Source: Yinghuangia soli
GTDB taxonomy: Bacteria; Actinomycetota; Actinomycetes; Streptomycetales; Streptomycetaceae
Length of the DNA stretch: 64,000 nucleotides
NCBI RefSeq assembly: GCF_021502675.1
Contig: NZ_JAKFHA010000030.1
Coordinates: 1 to 64,000 of the forward strand
Reading direction: 5' to 3'
The first letter of the stretch is position 1, and each line of letters opens with the position of its first letter. A program made the translations under genes and the position numbers. Of this stretch, positions 22,763-30,698 are shown one piece after another. The notes below the pieces were generated by a model. It searched no databases, was not told where the DNA came from, and was given only the letters and a program-made list of their open reading frames with translations.

Positions 22763-24202
22763 TCAGCGCACGCGTTCGAGGATCACGAACCGGTGCGCGA
22801 AGACCACTTCGTAGCGCGTGCCGTTGTGCCGGTCCGCGGCCGCCTGCACCAGCGCCTCGCGTTCCTTGTCGTCCCAGCGCGCGGGCTGGTCGAGCGCGAT
22901 GTAGTCGGGCACCACGCCGCCGGTCGCGCCGATCCAGTAGACCTTGGCGCGGGACGGCAGCTGCGAGATGAGGCCGAGGTCGGTCTCCACGGTCGAGCCC
23001 TCGGCGATGTAGGTGAGCGCCGCGTTGGCCGCGGGCAGCCGCGGCGGGGTCTTGTACTCGTCCGGCTCGATGAGCCGCGACGCGGGCAGGAACGCGCACA
23101 GCGCGAGCGAGGCGGCGGCCACCCCGGGGACGACGTCGCGGGCGTACAAGCGCAGCCACGGCCGCGGCGAGCCCTCGGCCAGCCGGATGCCGTCCAGCAT
23201 CGCCATGAAGACCATCGGCATGAGCACCGCGCTGTAATGCCAGTCCTGCCCCCAGTGGTTGGGGGTGTCGGACAGCAGCCGCCACACCAGCGTCGGTGCG
23301 GCGACGACCGCGAGCGGCGAGCGCAAGGCCAGGAATCCGACCGCGCCGAACACCCACAGCAGCGTCTTGACCTTGACGAACGGCCAGACCAAGTCCTTGG
23401 GGAAGCCCTCGAAGATGCCGAACAGCGAGCCGCCGCCCGCGGCTTGGCCCTGCTCGTACACGCCGTGGGGATTGAACCCAGGTATCAGCACGTAGACCAT
23501 CAGCGCCATTGCGACCGCGCTGCCCGCCATGACCGCCGCGCCGAGCTTCCACTGCCGCTGCAGCATCAGGTAGATGCCGACCGCGCCCACGGTCAGCGCC
23601 AGGTCCTCCTTGACCAGCAGCAGCGGCAGGCACCACAGGGCCGCGGCCAGCCAGCGCCGCAGCAGCAGCTTCTCCAGCAGGAAGGCCAGGATCGGCACCG
23701 CGAACGCGATCTCGTGGAAGTCGAAGTCCACGGCCCGCTGCACGCCCCACGACAGGCCGTACGCGATGCCGACCAGCACGCCGCGCCGCGGTCCGAGGAT
23801 CCGGCCGGCCATGCGCGTCACCGGGATGACCGCGAGCGCGAACAGCACGGCCTGCGCGAGCAGCAGCGTGACCGGCGACGGGAAGACCCGGTAGAAGGGC
23901 GCGAGGGTGGCCAGGATCGGCGAGAAGTGGTCGCCGAGCTGGTTCATGCCCGGCGCCCGCACGTCCACGATCGGGGCCTGGAAGTGCGCGTAGCCCTTGA
24001 CCGCCTGCTCGAAGATCGCCAGGTCCCACGACGGGTTCTCGACCCGGCGGAAGCGCAGCACGGATATCAGCGTGTAGATGCCGAAGAAGGCGATCGCGAG
24101 AAGGTACGGAGCAGGCTGCGCGACGATGTCCCGGGGCGGCCGGGGCTTGCTCCCCCCGCGCTGCCCGGGAACGGTTATCGGGCCGATCCGCAACTGCTGC
24201 AC
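22763..24202 (-). CDS. DUF2079 polytopic membrane protein
   Basis: A 479-residue integral membrane protein with around ten hydrophobic helices. It carries the DUF2079 hallmarks near the N-terminus: NPSWDLAIFEQAVKGYAHF, NQLGDHFSPILATLAPFYR and VDFDFHEIAFAVPILAFLLE. The acidic residues in the first loops (DLAIF, GDHFSP, DFHE) recall the active site of GT-C glycosyltransferases, to which DUF2079 is distantly related, so a lipid-linked-sugar transferase role is inferred. The start is GTG 24202; the open frame extends upstream but into the preceding gene. It lies 13 bases after the DUF1838 gene, so the two are probably co-transcribed. Confidence 0.88.
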   Translation of the reverse strand: MQQLRIGPITVPGQRGGSKPRPPRDIVAQPAPYLLAIAFFGIYTLISVLRFRRVENPSWDLAIFEQAVKGYAHFQAPIVDVRAPGMNQLGDHFSPILATLAPFYRVFPSPVTLLLAQAVLFALAVIPVTRMAGRILGPRRGVLVGIAYGLSWGVQRAVDFDFHEIAFAVPILAFLLEKLLLRRWLAAALWCLPLLLVKEDLALTVGAVGIYLMLQRQWKLGAAVMAGSAVAMALMVYVLIPGFNPHGVYEQGQAAGGGSLFGIFEGFPKDLVWPFVKVKTLLWVFGAVGFLALRSPLAVVAAPTLVWRLLSDTPNHWGQDWHYSAVLMPMVFMAMLDGIRLAEGSPRPWLRLYARDVVPGVAAASLALCAFLPASRLIEPDEYKTPPRLPAANAALTYIAEGSTVETDLGLISQLPSRAKVYWIGATGGVVPDYIALDQPARWDDKEREALVQAAADRHNGTRYEVVFAHRFVILERVR

Positions 24203-24215
24203 ACACGTTTCTCTC

Positions 24216-25055
24216 TCACACAGGCGGTTCTTGTCCAATCCCTCCGGGATACCGCTTGCGGAAGTATGTCCAACTTGTCTCGTTCGGCGCCGACCATTCC
24301 TCGGGCGCGTGCGCATAGGACGGGTTGTGCTCGGCGACGTACTTGCGCAGGTGCTCGGGCAGCTCGTCGTACCCGCCGAGCTTGGTGCCGTGGCAGTGGA
24401 AGACCAGCCCGCCAGGCCGGCCGCCCATGCGCATCCACGGCAGCCACGGCGACAGCCGGGCCCACGAGAAGCGGCACGGCACCGAGGCGAGGTCGGCGCG
24501 GTCCAGGTCGGAGCGCCGGCAGAAGAACTGGAACAGCTCGGCGGCCCGGTACATGTCGTCCGCGGAGTTGTCCGGGAAGTCCGCGACCGGCAGCGGCGAC
24601 GGGTACGCCAGCAGGATGTCCTGCGCCCACATCACCTCGTCGCCGACCTCGGTGACCGGCGCCCGCCACGGCCCGCGCGGGCCGTCGAGCAGCAGCTCCA
24701 TGTTCACCGGGTCGTTCCAGATGTGCAGCACCTCGTCCTCGGCGCCGGTGACCGGGTTGGCCCAGGTCGACAGGATCTCCCCGGTGCGCGGGTCCTGGTA
24801 GAAGGCCGCCTCGCGGGCCAGGAACCGGTAGCCGCCGTCGACCTCCTCGATCCGGCCGATGCTGAAGCCCTCGAAGCGGAACAGCTGCCGGAAGTTCTCG
24901 CCGGGCACCTGGGCGTGCACGTTGCCGGTCCACCACACCACGGTGTCCTCGGGCCCGAGGCTCGCGCGGGTGCGGACGAACGCCTTCAGGTTGCCGGCCG
25001 GATCGGCCAGGTCGGCTGCTTCGGTCACTTCAGGGACCTCGGGCGCTTCGGGCAC
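24216..25055 (-). CDS. DUF1838 family protein
   Basis: A 279-residue soluble protein of the DUF1838 family. Visible are TVVWWTGNVHAQVPGENFRQ, LFRFEGFSIGRIEEVDGGYR, WNDPVNMELLLDGPRGPW, and a C-terminal FHCHGTKLGGYDELPEHL. I chose the GTG at 25055 because GGAGGT lies just before it; a TTG at 25085 would add ten residues. The N-terminus is a short acidic Pro/Glu/Val stretch, not a signal peptide. No activity has been shown for the family. It is upstream of the DUF2079 gene in the same direction and diverges from the AMP-ligase gene. Confidence 0.85.
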   Translation of the reverse strand: MPEAPEVPEVTEAADLADPAGNLKAFVRTRASLGPEDTVVWWTGNVHAQVPGENFRQLFRFEGFSIGRIEEVDGGYRFLAREAAFYQDPRTGEILSTWANPVTGAEDEVLHIWNDPVNMELLLDGPRGPWRAPVTEVGDEVMWAQDILLAYPSPLPVADFPDNSADDMYRAAELFQFFCRRSDLDRADLASVPCRFSWARLSPWLPWMRMGGRPGGLVFHCHGTKLGGYDELPEHLRKYVAEHNPSYAHAPEEWSAPNETSWTYFRKRYPGGIGQEPPV

Positions 25056-25143
25056 GGAAGACCTCCGGAATTCGACGTCGGTCAAGACTACTCACGCCGG
25101 TTGGCCGTTGCGCCACGTTGCGGAACGGTGTTTCCATTCTGGG

Positions 25144-26709
25144 ATGACGCTGTATGGCGGCGGTGCCGCGCTCAATATGGCGAACGGTGTACGGGAGTTC
25201 GCGCAGTCCTGCCCGGACCGCGCCGCAGTGGTCGACGGCTCCCGCACACTCACCTACCGGGCCCTCGACGACCGCGCGAACCGCCTGGCCTGCGCACTCC
25301 TCGACTGCGGCCTCTCCCCCGGCGACCCGGTGGCCGTCCTGCTGCCCAACTGCCTGGAGTTCCCCGAGATAGCCACCGGCCTGGCCCGCGCGGGACTGCC
25401 GATGGTGCCGCTCGACCCGCGGCAGACCGCCGCGGAGACCGAGTGGATCGTGCGGCACTCGGGAGCGCGGGCCCTCGTGCTGGACGACGCCCTTGCCGGA
25501 CTCGCCGCGGGCGTGGCCGACGTCGCGGCCCCGGGCGGCGGCAGCGCAGGCGTCGACGTCGTGCTGTCGCTGCGCGGCACGACCGCCGGACCGGCGTACG
25601 AAGGCGTACTGGCCGGTGCCCGCGCGGTCGACCCGCACGTGCCGGTCGGCGACCTGGACATCTTCGGGATCCAGTACACCTCCGGAACGACCGGAAATCC
25701 CAAGGGAGTCCTGGTCACCCATCGCAGCCGCGTGCTGCAGGCGTACCTCGCCGCGCTGGAGTGGGGACTCGGCGCGGGACGCGCCAGCATCGCGGTGGCG
25801 CCGATGTACCACGGCGCCGGCTTCCTCTTCGGCTTCGCTCCGGTGCTCACCGGCGGCACGGTGTCGATGCTGCCGCGCTGGGATCCCGAGGAGATGCTCG
25901 CGATGACCGAACGGGTCGGCGCGCAATCGGTGTTCCTCGTCCCGACCCACGCGCAGACGATCCGCGCGCTGGGCGAGGACGTGCTCGGACGCCATGACCT
26001 GTCCACCCTCGACACGCTCTACTTCAACGTCGCCGCGCTGCCCGTCGCGCTCAAGCAGTGGGTGATGGACGCGTTCCCGAAGTGCGGCGTGCACGAGTTG
26101 TACGGGTCCACCGAGGCCGGCGTGGTCACCAACCTGCGCCCCGAGCACGCGGCCGGAAAGTGGGGCTCGGTCGGCCACGCCTGGTACATGACCGAGGTGC
26201 GGCTGGTCGGCGACGACGGCCTGCCGGTCGGCCCCGGCGAACCCGGAGAACTGTTCAGCAGATCGCCGTTCCTCATGCAGGGCTACCTCGGCGACCCGGC
26301 TGCCACCACCGCCTGCACGACCGACGACGGGTTCCTGACCTGCGGCGACATCGCGGTGGCCGACGACGAGGGCTTCCTGTCGATCGTGGACCGCAAGAAG
26401 GACATGATCATCTCGGGCGGGGTCGACATCTACCCGCGCGAGATCGAGGAGGCCGTCGCCACCCACCCGGCCGTCGCGGAGGCCGCCGTCGTCGGGGCGC
26501 CCGACGAGACGTGGGGCGAACGCATTGTGGCCTACGTCGTGCTGCGGCCTGGGGGTGTCCTGGACGCAACGGCGCTGGACGAGTACTTGCGCCCCCGCGT
26601 CGCGTCGTACAAGCTGCCCCGCGAGCTCCACCTCATCGATGCCTTGCCGCGCAACGCGGCCGGGAAGGTCCTCAAGCGCGCACTGCAGAACTCCGGGCAG
26701 AAGGCCTGA
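25144..26709 (+). CDS. AMP-dependent acyl-CoA synthetase/ligase
   Basis: A 521-residue ANL-superfamily enzyme. The P-loop [11 protein letters not shown] starts at residue 178, LYGSTEAGVVTNL is the A5-type motif, GFLTCGDIAVADDEGF and IVDRKKDMIISGGVDIYP form the hinge, and the catalytic lysine is in PRNAAGKVLKR near the end. It activates a carboxylate as acyl-AMP and joins it to CoA. It resembles the medium-chain or aromatic ligases that occur next to cyclase-like hydrolases. Its substrate is not readable. The cyclase gene follows 121 bases later on the same strand, so they may form one unit. ATG 25144 is used. Confidence 0.9.
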   Translation: MTLYGGGAALNMANGVREFAQSCPDRAAVVDGSRTLTYRALDDRANRLACALLDCGLSPGDPVAVLLPNCLEFPEIATGLARAGLPMVPLDPRQTAAETEWIVRHSGARALVLDDALAGLAAGVADVAAPGGGSAGVDVVLSLRGTTAGPAYEGVLAGARAVDPHVPVGDLDIFGIQYTSGTTGNPKGVLVTHRSRVLQAYLAALEWGLGAGRASIAVAPMYHGAGFLFGFAPVLTGGTVSMLPRWDPEEMLAMTERVGAQSVFLVPTHAQTIRALGEDVLGRHDLSTLDTLYFNVAALPVALKQWVMDAFPKCGVHELYGSTEAGVVTNLRPEHAAGKWGSVGHAWYMTEVRLVGDDGLPVGPGEPGELFSRSPFLMQGYLGDPAATTACTTDDGFLTCGDIAVADDEGFLSIVDRKKDMIISGGVDIYPREIEEAVATHPAVAEAAVVGAPDETWGERIVAYVVLRPGGVLDATALDEYLRPRVASYKLPRELHLIDALPRNAAGKVLKRALQNSGQKA

Positions 26710-26830
26710 CCGCGGCGCCGGCTGCGGCCGCGTGCCGCAGCCCGGTCCGGCACCGCCGGCACCGCCGGCACCGACGGCGCAGCCGGCAACGTACGGCACG
26801 GTCATCGGTCTTCACGCCCTGGGGGAGCAC

Positions 26831-27640
26831 ATGGCGTACATCGACGGATACCGGCTGGCGGGGTCGCGGATCATCGACCTGGCCCAGCCCATGCGCACCG
26901 GCATGCCGCAGTCCGCGAACCATCCGCCGTTCCGGATGGCCCTCGAGCGGCGGCACGGCGACTATGTGCGCACCGACGGCGGTTCGGCGGCGAACGAGGT
27001 GATCGTGACCGGCGGGCACGTCGGCACGCACGTCGACGCGCTCGGGCACGTCTCGCAGGACGGCCTGGTGTACGGCGGGCTCGCGGCCGCCGACATCCAG
27101 AGCCATCAGGGCCTTTCGCAGCTCGGCATCGAGACGTTCGCACCGTACGTCGGGCGCGCGGTGATCCTGGACGTGCCGCGCCTGTACGGGGTGGGCATGC
27201 TGCCGCCCGGCTACGAGATCACCGCCGACGACCTGTCGCGCGCCGAGGCCCTGGCCGGCTCCGACGTGCGGCCCGGTCAGGCGGTGCTGATCGCCACCGG
27301 GTGGTCGCGGCTGTGGGACCAGTACGACGTGTTCACCGGCCTCCGCGACGGGGTCCCGGGGCCGGGGGCGGACGCCGCACGCTGGCTCGCCTCGCGGCGG
27401 GTGCGCGTGGTGGGCGGCGAGACCATCGCCTTCGAGCGCATCGCGCCCGGCATGGGGCACGCCACCTTGCCGGTGCACCGGATCCTGCTGGTCGAGTCCG
27501 GGGTGAACATCGTGGAGACGATGCGGCTGCACGAACTCCTGGACTGCGGGGTGGGCGAATGCCTGCTGATCCTGGCGCCGTTGCCGGTGGTCGGCGCGAC
27601 GGGGGCGCCGGTGCGGCCGCTCGCGATCGTGCCGGCCTGA
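26831..27640 (+). CDS. Cyclase-family (kynurenine-formamidase-like) metal hydrolase
   Basis: A 269-residue protein of the cyclase/KynB family. The metal-binding motif HVGTHVDALGH (His63, His67, Asp69, His73) is intact, and the N-terminus has IIDLAQPMRTGMPQS, another family signature. Near residue 200, VGGETIAFERIAPG and LPVHRILLVESGV follow. Family members hydrolyse amides or lactones with a divalent metal. The start is ATG 26831 with GGGGGAG seven bases upstream. The neighbouring ligase suggests a CoA-linked acid pathway, but no tryptophan-degradation gene is close, so kynurenine is not specifically implied. Confidence 0.88.
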   Translation: MAYIDGYRLAGSRIIDLAQPMRTGMPQSANHPPFRMALERRHGDYVRTDGGSAANEVIVTGGHVGTHVDALGHVSQDGLVYGGLAAADIQSHQGLSQLGIETFAPYVGRAVILDVPRLYGVGMLPPGYEITADDLSRAEALAGSDVRPGQAVLIATGWSRLWDQYDVFTGLRDGVPGPGADAARWLASRRVRVVGGETIAFERIAPGMGHATLPVHRILLVESGVNIVETMRLHELLDCGVGECLLILAPLPVVGATGAPVRPLAIVPA

Positions 27641-27732
27641 GCGCGACCAAATCGCGGTCTGCACGCGGCCTGACCACGGGCCTCGCGCTGCGACCGGCGT
27701 CCCGACGTCCCGGCGTCCGGGTGTCCGGGCGG

Positions 27733-28626
27733 TCAGCCCGTCTTGACCGCCACGATCCCGGTGCCGGGCGCGAAGGCGCCCTGCCCGGCGAGTTCGGTGA
27801 GCCCGTAGAGCATCTTGCCGACGTAGACCTCATCGACCGCGATGCCGTGCCGGGCCTCGAAGTCGGCCGTGAACTCGTGCAGTTCCGGGGTGCTGCGGGC
27901 GTATCCGCCGCAGTGGAAGCCGGTCTCCACACGCCAGTTGCCGGTCGCGGCGCCGTAGGTGCGGCGCTGCAGCTCGGCCACGTCCGCGGTCAGGAAGTCG
28001 CCTTTCAGTACCGCGAATCCGAGTGCCTCCCGGCCCTCCGGCAGGCCGGCGGCCAAGCCCGCGAGCGTGCCGCCGGTGCCGCAGGCGACCGCGATCGCCG
28101 CGTACGGCACGTCGATCTCGGCGGGCAGTTCGGCGCAGCCCCGGACCGCGGCCGGGTTGCTGCCGCCTTCCGGGATCGCGAAGAACTCGCCCAGCTCCTC
28201 GGCCAGTCCGGCCAGGTACTCCGGTTCGGCGCGGCGCCGGTAGGCGGTGCGGTCCACGAAGACCAGGCGCATGCCGCGGTCCGCCGCGAACCGCAACGAG
28301 TCGTTCAGCGGCCGGTCCGCGAGCTCGTCGCCGCGGATGACGCCGATCGTCGCGAACCCGTACCGCGCGCCGGCCGCCGCGGTCGCGCGGATGTGGTTCG
28401 AGTACGCCCCGCCGAAGGTGAGCAGTGTGCGGTGGCCGGCGGCGCGGGCGTCCGCGAGGTTGTACTTGAGCTTGCGCCACTTGTTGCCGGGCAGCTCGGG
28501 GTCGATCAGGTCGTCCCGCTTGAGCCAGAGCCGCAGGCCGCGCGCGGTGAAGCGGTCGTCCTGCAGCTCCTGCAACGGCGAAGGCAGCAGGCCGCGGGGT
28601 GCCGGGGCTGCGACGGGATGGTCCAC
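27733..28626 (-). CDS. PLP-dependent ACC deaminase / D-cysteine desulfhydrase-like enzyme
   Basis: A 297-residue fold-type II PLP enzyme. LPGNKWRKLKYNL near residue 46 contains the Schiff-base lysine (Lys49). TFGGAYSNHIRATAAAG holds the Asn that contacts PLP, and VACGTGGTLAGLAAGLP is the phosphate-binding loop. The enzyme opens or deaminates a small amino acid; D-cysteine desulfhydrase and 1-aminocyclopropane-1-carboxylate deaminase are the two usual annotations and cannot be separated here. The start is GTG 28626. It follows the SigJ gene by 16 bases on the same strand, so the SDR-SigJ-PLP genes form a likely operon. Confidence 0.85.
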   Translation of the reverse strand: MDHPVAAPAPRGLLPSPLQELQDDRFTARGLRLWLKRDDLIDPELPGNKWRKLKYNLADARAAGHRTLLTFGGAYSNHIRATAAAGARYGFATIGVIRGDELADRPLNDSLRFAADRGMRLVFVDRTAYRRRAEPEYLAGLAEELGEFFAIPEGGSNPAAVRGCAELPAEIDVPYAAIAVACGTGGTLAGLAAGLPEGREALGFAVLKGDFLTADVAELQRRTYGAATGNWRVETGFHCGGYARSTPELHEFTADFEARHGIAVDEVYVGKMLYGLTELAGQGAFAPGTGIVAVKTG

Positions 28627-28642
28627 GTCCCTATTGTCCCGG

Positions 28643-29539
28643 TCACTCCCCCGCGGACGGCGGTTCGACGGGCAGGGTGAGCCGGGCCGGCTGGATGCCG
28701 CTCAGCTTGTTCGGGTTGATGGCGACGCGGATCGCGGTGATCTGCCCGTCCACCGACTCGAAGCTGATCGAGCCGATGTTCGCCTCGCCCATCGTGAGCA
28801 GCAGGCCGGGCTCGCCGTTGATCTCGGCGGGCAGCATCTGCACGCCCTGCACCTCGGGCTTGGCGAGCACGCCGAGGAACCAGCGGGCCACGCTCTCCGG
28901 GCCGTGCAGCGGGCGGCGGGCCGCGGTGACCACACCGCCGCCGTCCGACCAGGACGTGACGTCGGGGGCGAGCAGGGCGAGGACCTGGTTCAGGTCGCCG
29001 CCCGCGCAGGCCTCGCGGAACTTGTCGGCGATCTCGCGCTGCTCGGCGGCCTCGGCGGCGAAGCGCGGGCGGCGGGCCTGGACGTGTTCGCGGGCGCGAT
29101 GTGCGAGCTGACGGACCGTCGCCTCGGATTTGCCGATCGCCTCGGCGATCTCGGCGTGCGAGTACCCGAACACCTCGCGCAGCATGAACACCGCGCGCTC
29201 GGTCGGGGTCAGGGTCTCCAGCACGACCAGCACCGCCATCGAGACGGTGTCGGCCAACTCGGCCTCCTCGGCGATATCGGGCGAGGTCAGGATGGGTTCC
29301 GGCAGCCAGGGCCCGACGTACGCCTCGCGGACGACCTGGGCCGACTTCAGCCGGTTCAGACTGAGGTTCGTGACGGTGCGGACCAGGTAGGCCTTCGGGT
29401 GCTCGATGGCCGTCCGGTCCGTCTGGTGCCACTTCAGCCAGGCGTCCTGCACGATGTCCTCGGCATCGGCGACGCTGCCCAGCATCCGGTAGGCGGTCCC
29501 GAACAGCAGACGCCGGTGCTCCTCGAAAACATCGTTCAT
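28643..29539 (-). CDS. ECF sigma factor of the SigJ type with SnoaL-like C-terminus
   Basis: A 298-residue ECF sigma factor. Region 2 reads LFGTAYRMLGSVADAEDIVQDAWLK-type sequence and region 4 has LTPTERAVFMLREVFGYSH plus the HTH segment IAEAIGKSEATVRQLAHRAR. An extra domain of about 110 residues follows (residues 185-298) with the shape of the SnoaL/NTF2 fold typical of SigJ (ECF41), where it modulates sigma activity instead of a separate anti-sigma factor. ECF41 factors often regulate a neighbouring oxidoreductase or COE-type gene; here the SDR gene lies 23 bases upstream in the same operon, which fits that arrangement. Confidence 0.9.
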   Translation of the reverse strand: MNDVFEEHRRLLFGTAYRMLGSVADAEDIVQDAWLKWHQTDRTAIEHPKAYLVRTVTNLSLNRLKSAQVVREAYVGPWLPEPILTSPDIAEEAELADTVSMAVLVVLETLTPTERAVFMLREVFGYSHAEIAEAIGKSEATVRQLAHRAREHVQARRPRFAAEAAEQREIADKFREACAGGDLNQVLALLAPDVTSWSDGGGVVTAARRPLHGPESVARWFLGVLAKPEVQGVQMLPAEINGEPGLLLTMGEANIGSISFESVDGQITAIRVAINPNKLSGIQPARLTLPVEPPSAGE

Positions 29540-29562
29540 GATCGCAACCGTGGCATTACCGG

Positions 29563-30474
29563 TCAGTTTCCGGCAAGAGCGGAAAGGCCGGACACGGGAT
29601 CGGGATAGGTCGGCGCCCAGCCCAGCTCGGTCTTCGCCTTGGCGTTGGAGACGCGCATGTTGACCCGGGTCATGCGGTATGCGTAGGTCATCGGGCGCAT
29701 CAGCACCGTCGGGAGCGTCATCGGCCGCGGGGTGCCGAACGCCTCGGCCACCGCCCGCACATGCGCCCCGAAGCCCATCGGGGTGTCGTCCGCGATGTTG
29801 TACGCCTGCCCCGGCTCGCCGCCCTCGACCGCGAGCGCCACGGCCTCCCCCGCATCGGCCAGATCCACCCACGGCAGCACGCGCCCATGGTCGTTGACCG
29901 CGGGGAGCTTGCGCTTCTTGAGCAGCTCGACCAGCGCATCGGTGCCGCCGGCCCCGTAGAAGAGCCCGAAGCGCAGCGCGATGCCCTCGATGCCCGGGGT
30001 GTTCAGCATGAGGTCTTCCTTGACCCGCATGCCCTCGACGTGGCGCTCGACGGCCGGGTCGCCGGTCGGGCCGAAGAAGTCGTCCTCGGTGATCACCTGG
30101 TCGTGGAAGTCGAGGTAGCCGTAGCCGAAGACCATCGACTCGGCGACCACCCGCCGCGCGCCGACCGCTTCGGCGGCCGCCATGAGGTTCTTGGTGCCCT
30201 CGACTCTCAGATCGTCGGTGGCGTACATGTCCTTGTGCTTCATGGGCGCCTCGCGCAGCGCGGTCGCCGCGTGCACGACGGTGTCGACCTCGAGCCCGTC
30301 GACCGCGCGCAGCAGCGCGTCGCGGTCCATCAGGTCGGCGGTCACGTCGGCAGAGGCACCGCGGCCCAGCCCGATGACGGTGTAACCGCGGCGGGTCAGC
30401 GCCTCCGCGGCGTGGCGCCCCAGGACGCCGCTCGCTCCGGCCAGCAGCACGTTCTTGGTGTCGGTCATGGCCAT
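29563..30474 (-). CDS. NAD-dependent epimerase/dehydratase (extended SDR)
   Basis: A 303-residue extended SDR. The nucleotide-binding motif is LLAGASGVLGRHAAEAL (GxxGxxG). FGYGYLDFHDQ lies where the catalytic Tyr region is expected, but the standard YxxxK is not obvious, so it belongs to the atypical SDRs. It ends with GWAPTYPDPVSGLSALAGN, a typical C-terminus for nucleoside-sugar-like epimerases. Two in-frame ATGs (30474 and 30468) lie close together; neither has a strong ribosome site. It is the first gene of the SDR-SigJ-PLP operon and probably the gene co-regulated with the SigJ-type sigma factor. A CRP-like palindrome lies 38 bases upstream. Confidence 0.85.
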   Translation of the reverse strand: MAMTDTKNVLLAGASGVLGRHAAEALTRRGYTVIGLGRGASADVTADLMDRDALLRAVDGLEVDTVVHAATALREAPMKHKDMYATDDLRVEGTKNLMAAAEAVGARRVVAESMVFGYGYLDFHDQVITEDDFFGPTGDPAVERHVEGMRVKEDLMLNTPGIEGIALRFGLFYGAGGTDALVELLKKRKLPAVNDHGRVLPWVDLADAGEAVALAVEGGEPGQAYNIADDTPMGFGAHVRAVAEAFGTPRPMTLPTVLMRPMTYAYRMTRVNMRVSNAKAKTELGWAPTYPDPVSGLSALAGN

Positions 30475-30511
30475 GGGACAAGTAGCTACCGGCATTCGTG
30501 ACAGGGTGGAA

Positions 30512-30527
30512 TGTGAACCAGGTCACA
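30512..30527. promoter_or_regulatory. CRP-type palindrome TGTGA-N6-TCACA
   Basis: The 16 bases have perfect outer arms TGTGA and TCACA with six bases between, and also fit the looser Streptomyces Crp motif GTG-N6-GNCAC. The site lies in the divergent spacer, 38 bases before the SDR start and 171 bases before the SPFH gene. Confidence 0.55.
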
Positions 30528-30698
30528 CGCCCGAAAAAGGCCTGGGCAGAGGGAGATCCATCGATCTTGGCGTGCCGGGGCAGAGGTACGGATTTCCCCC
30601 TTGGAGCCGGGCCCGCGGCGGGCGCACACTCCGAAGCGACGCGCCGCCTGGCCAGCGTGCATCCCGCCGCACAACGGCGCGCGAAGGGGGAACTTCCC

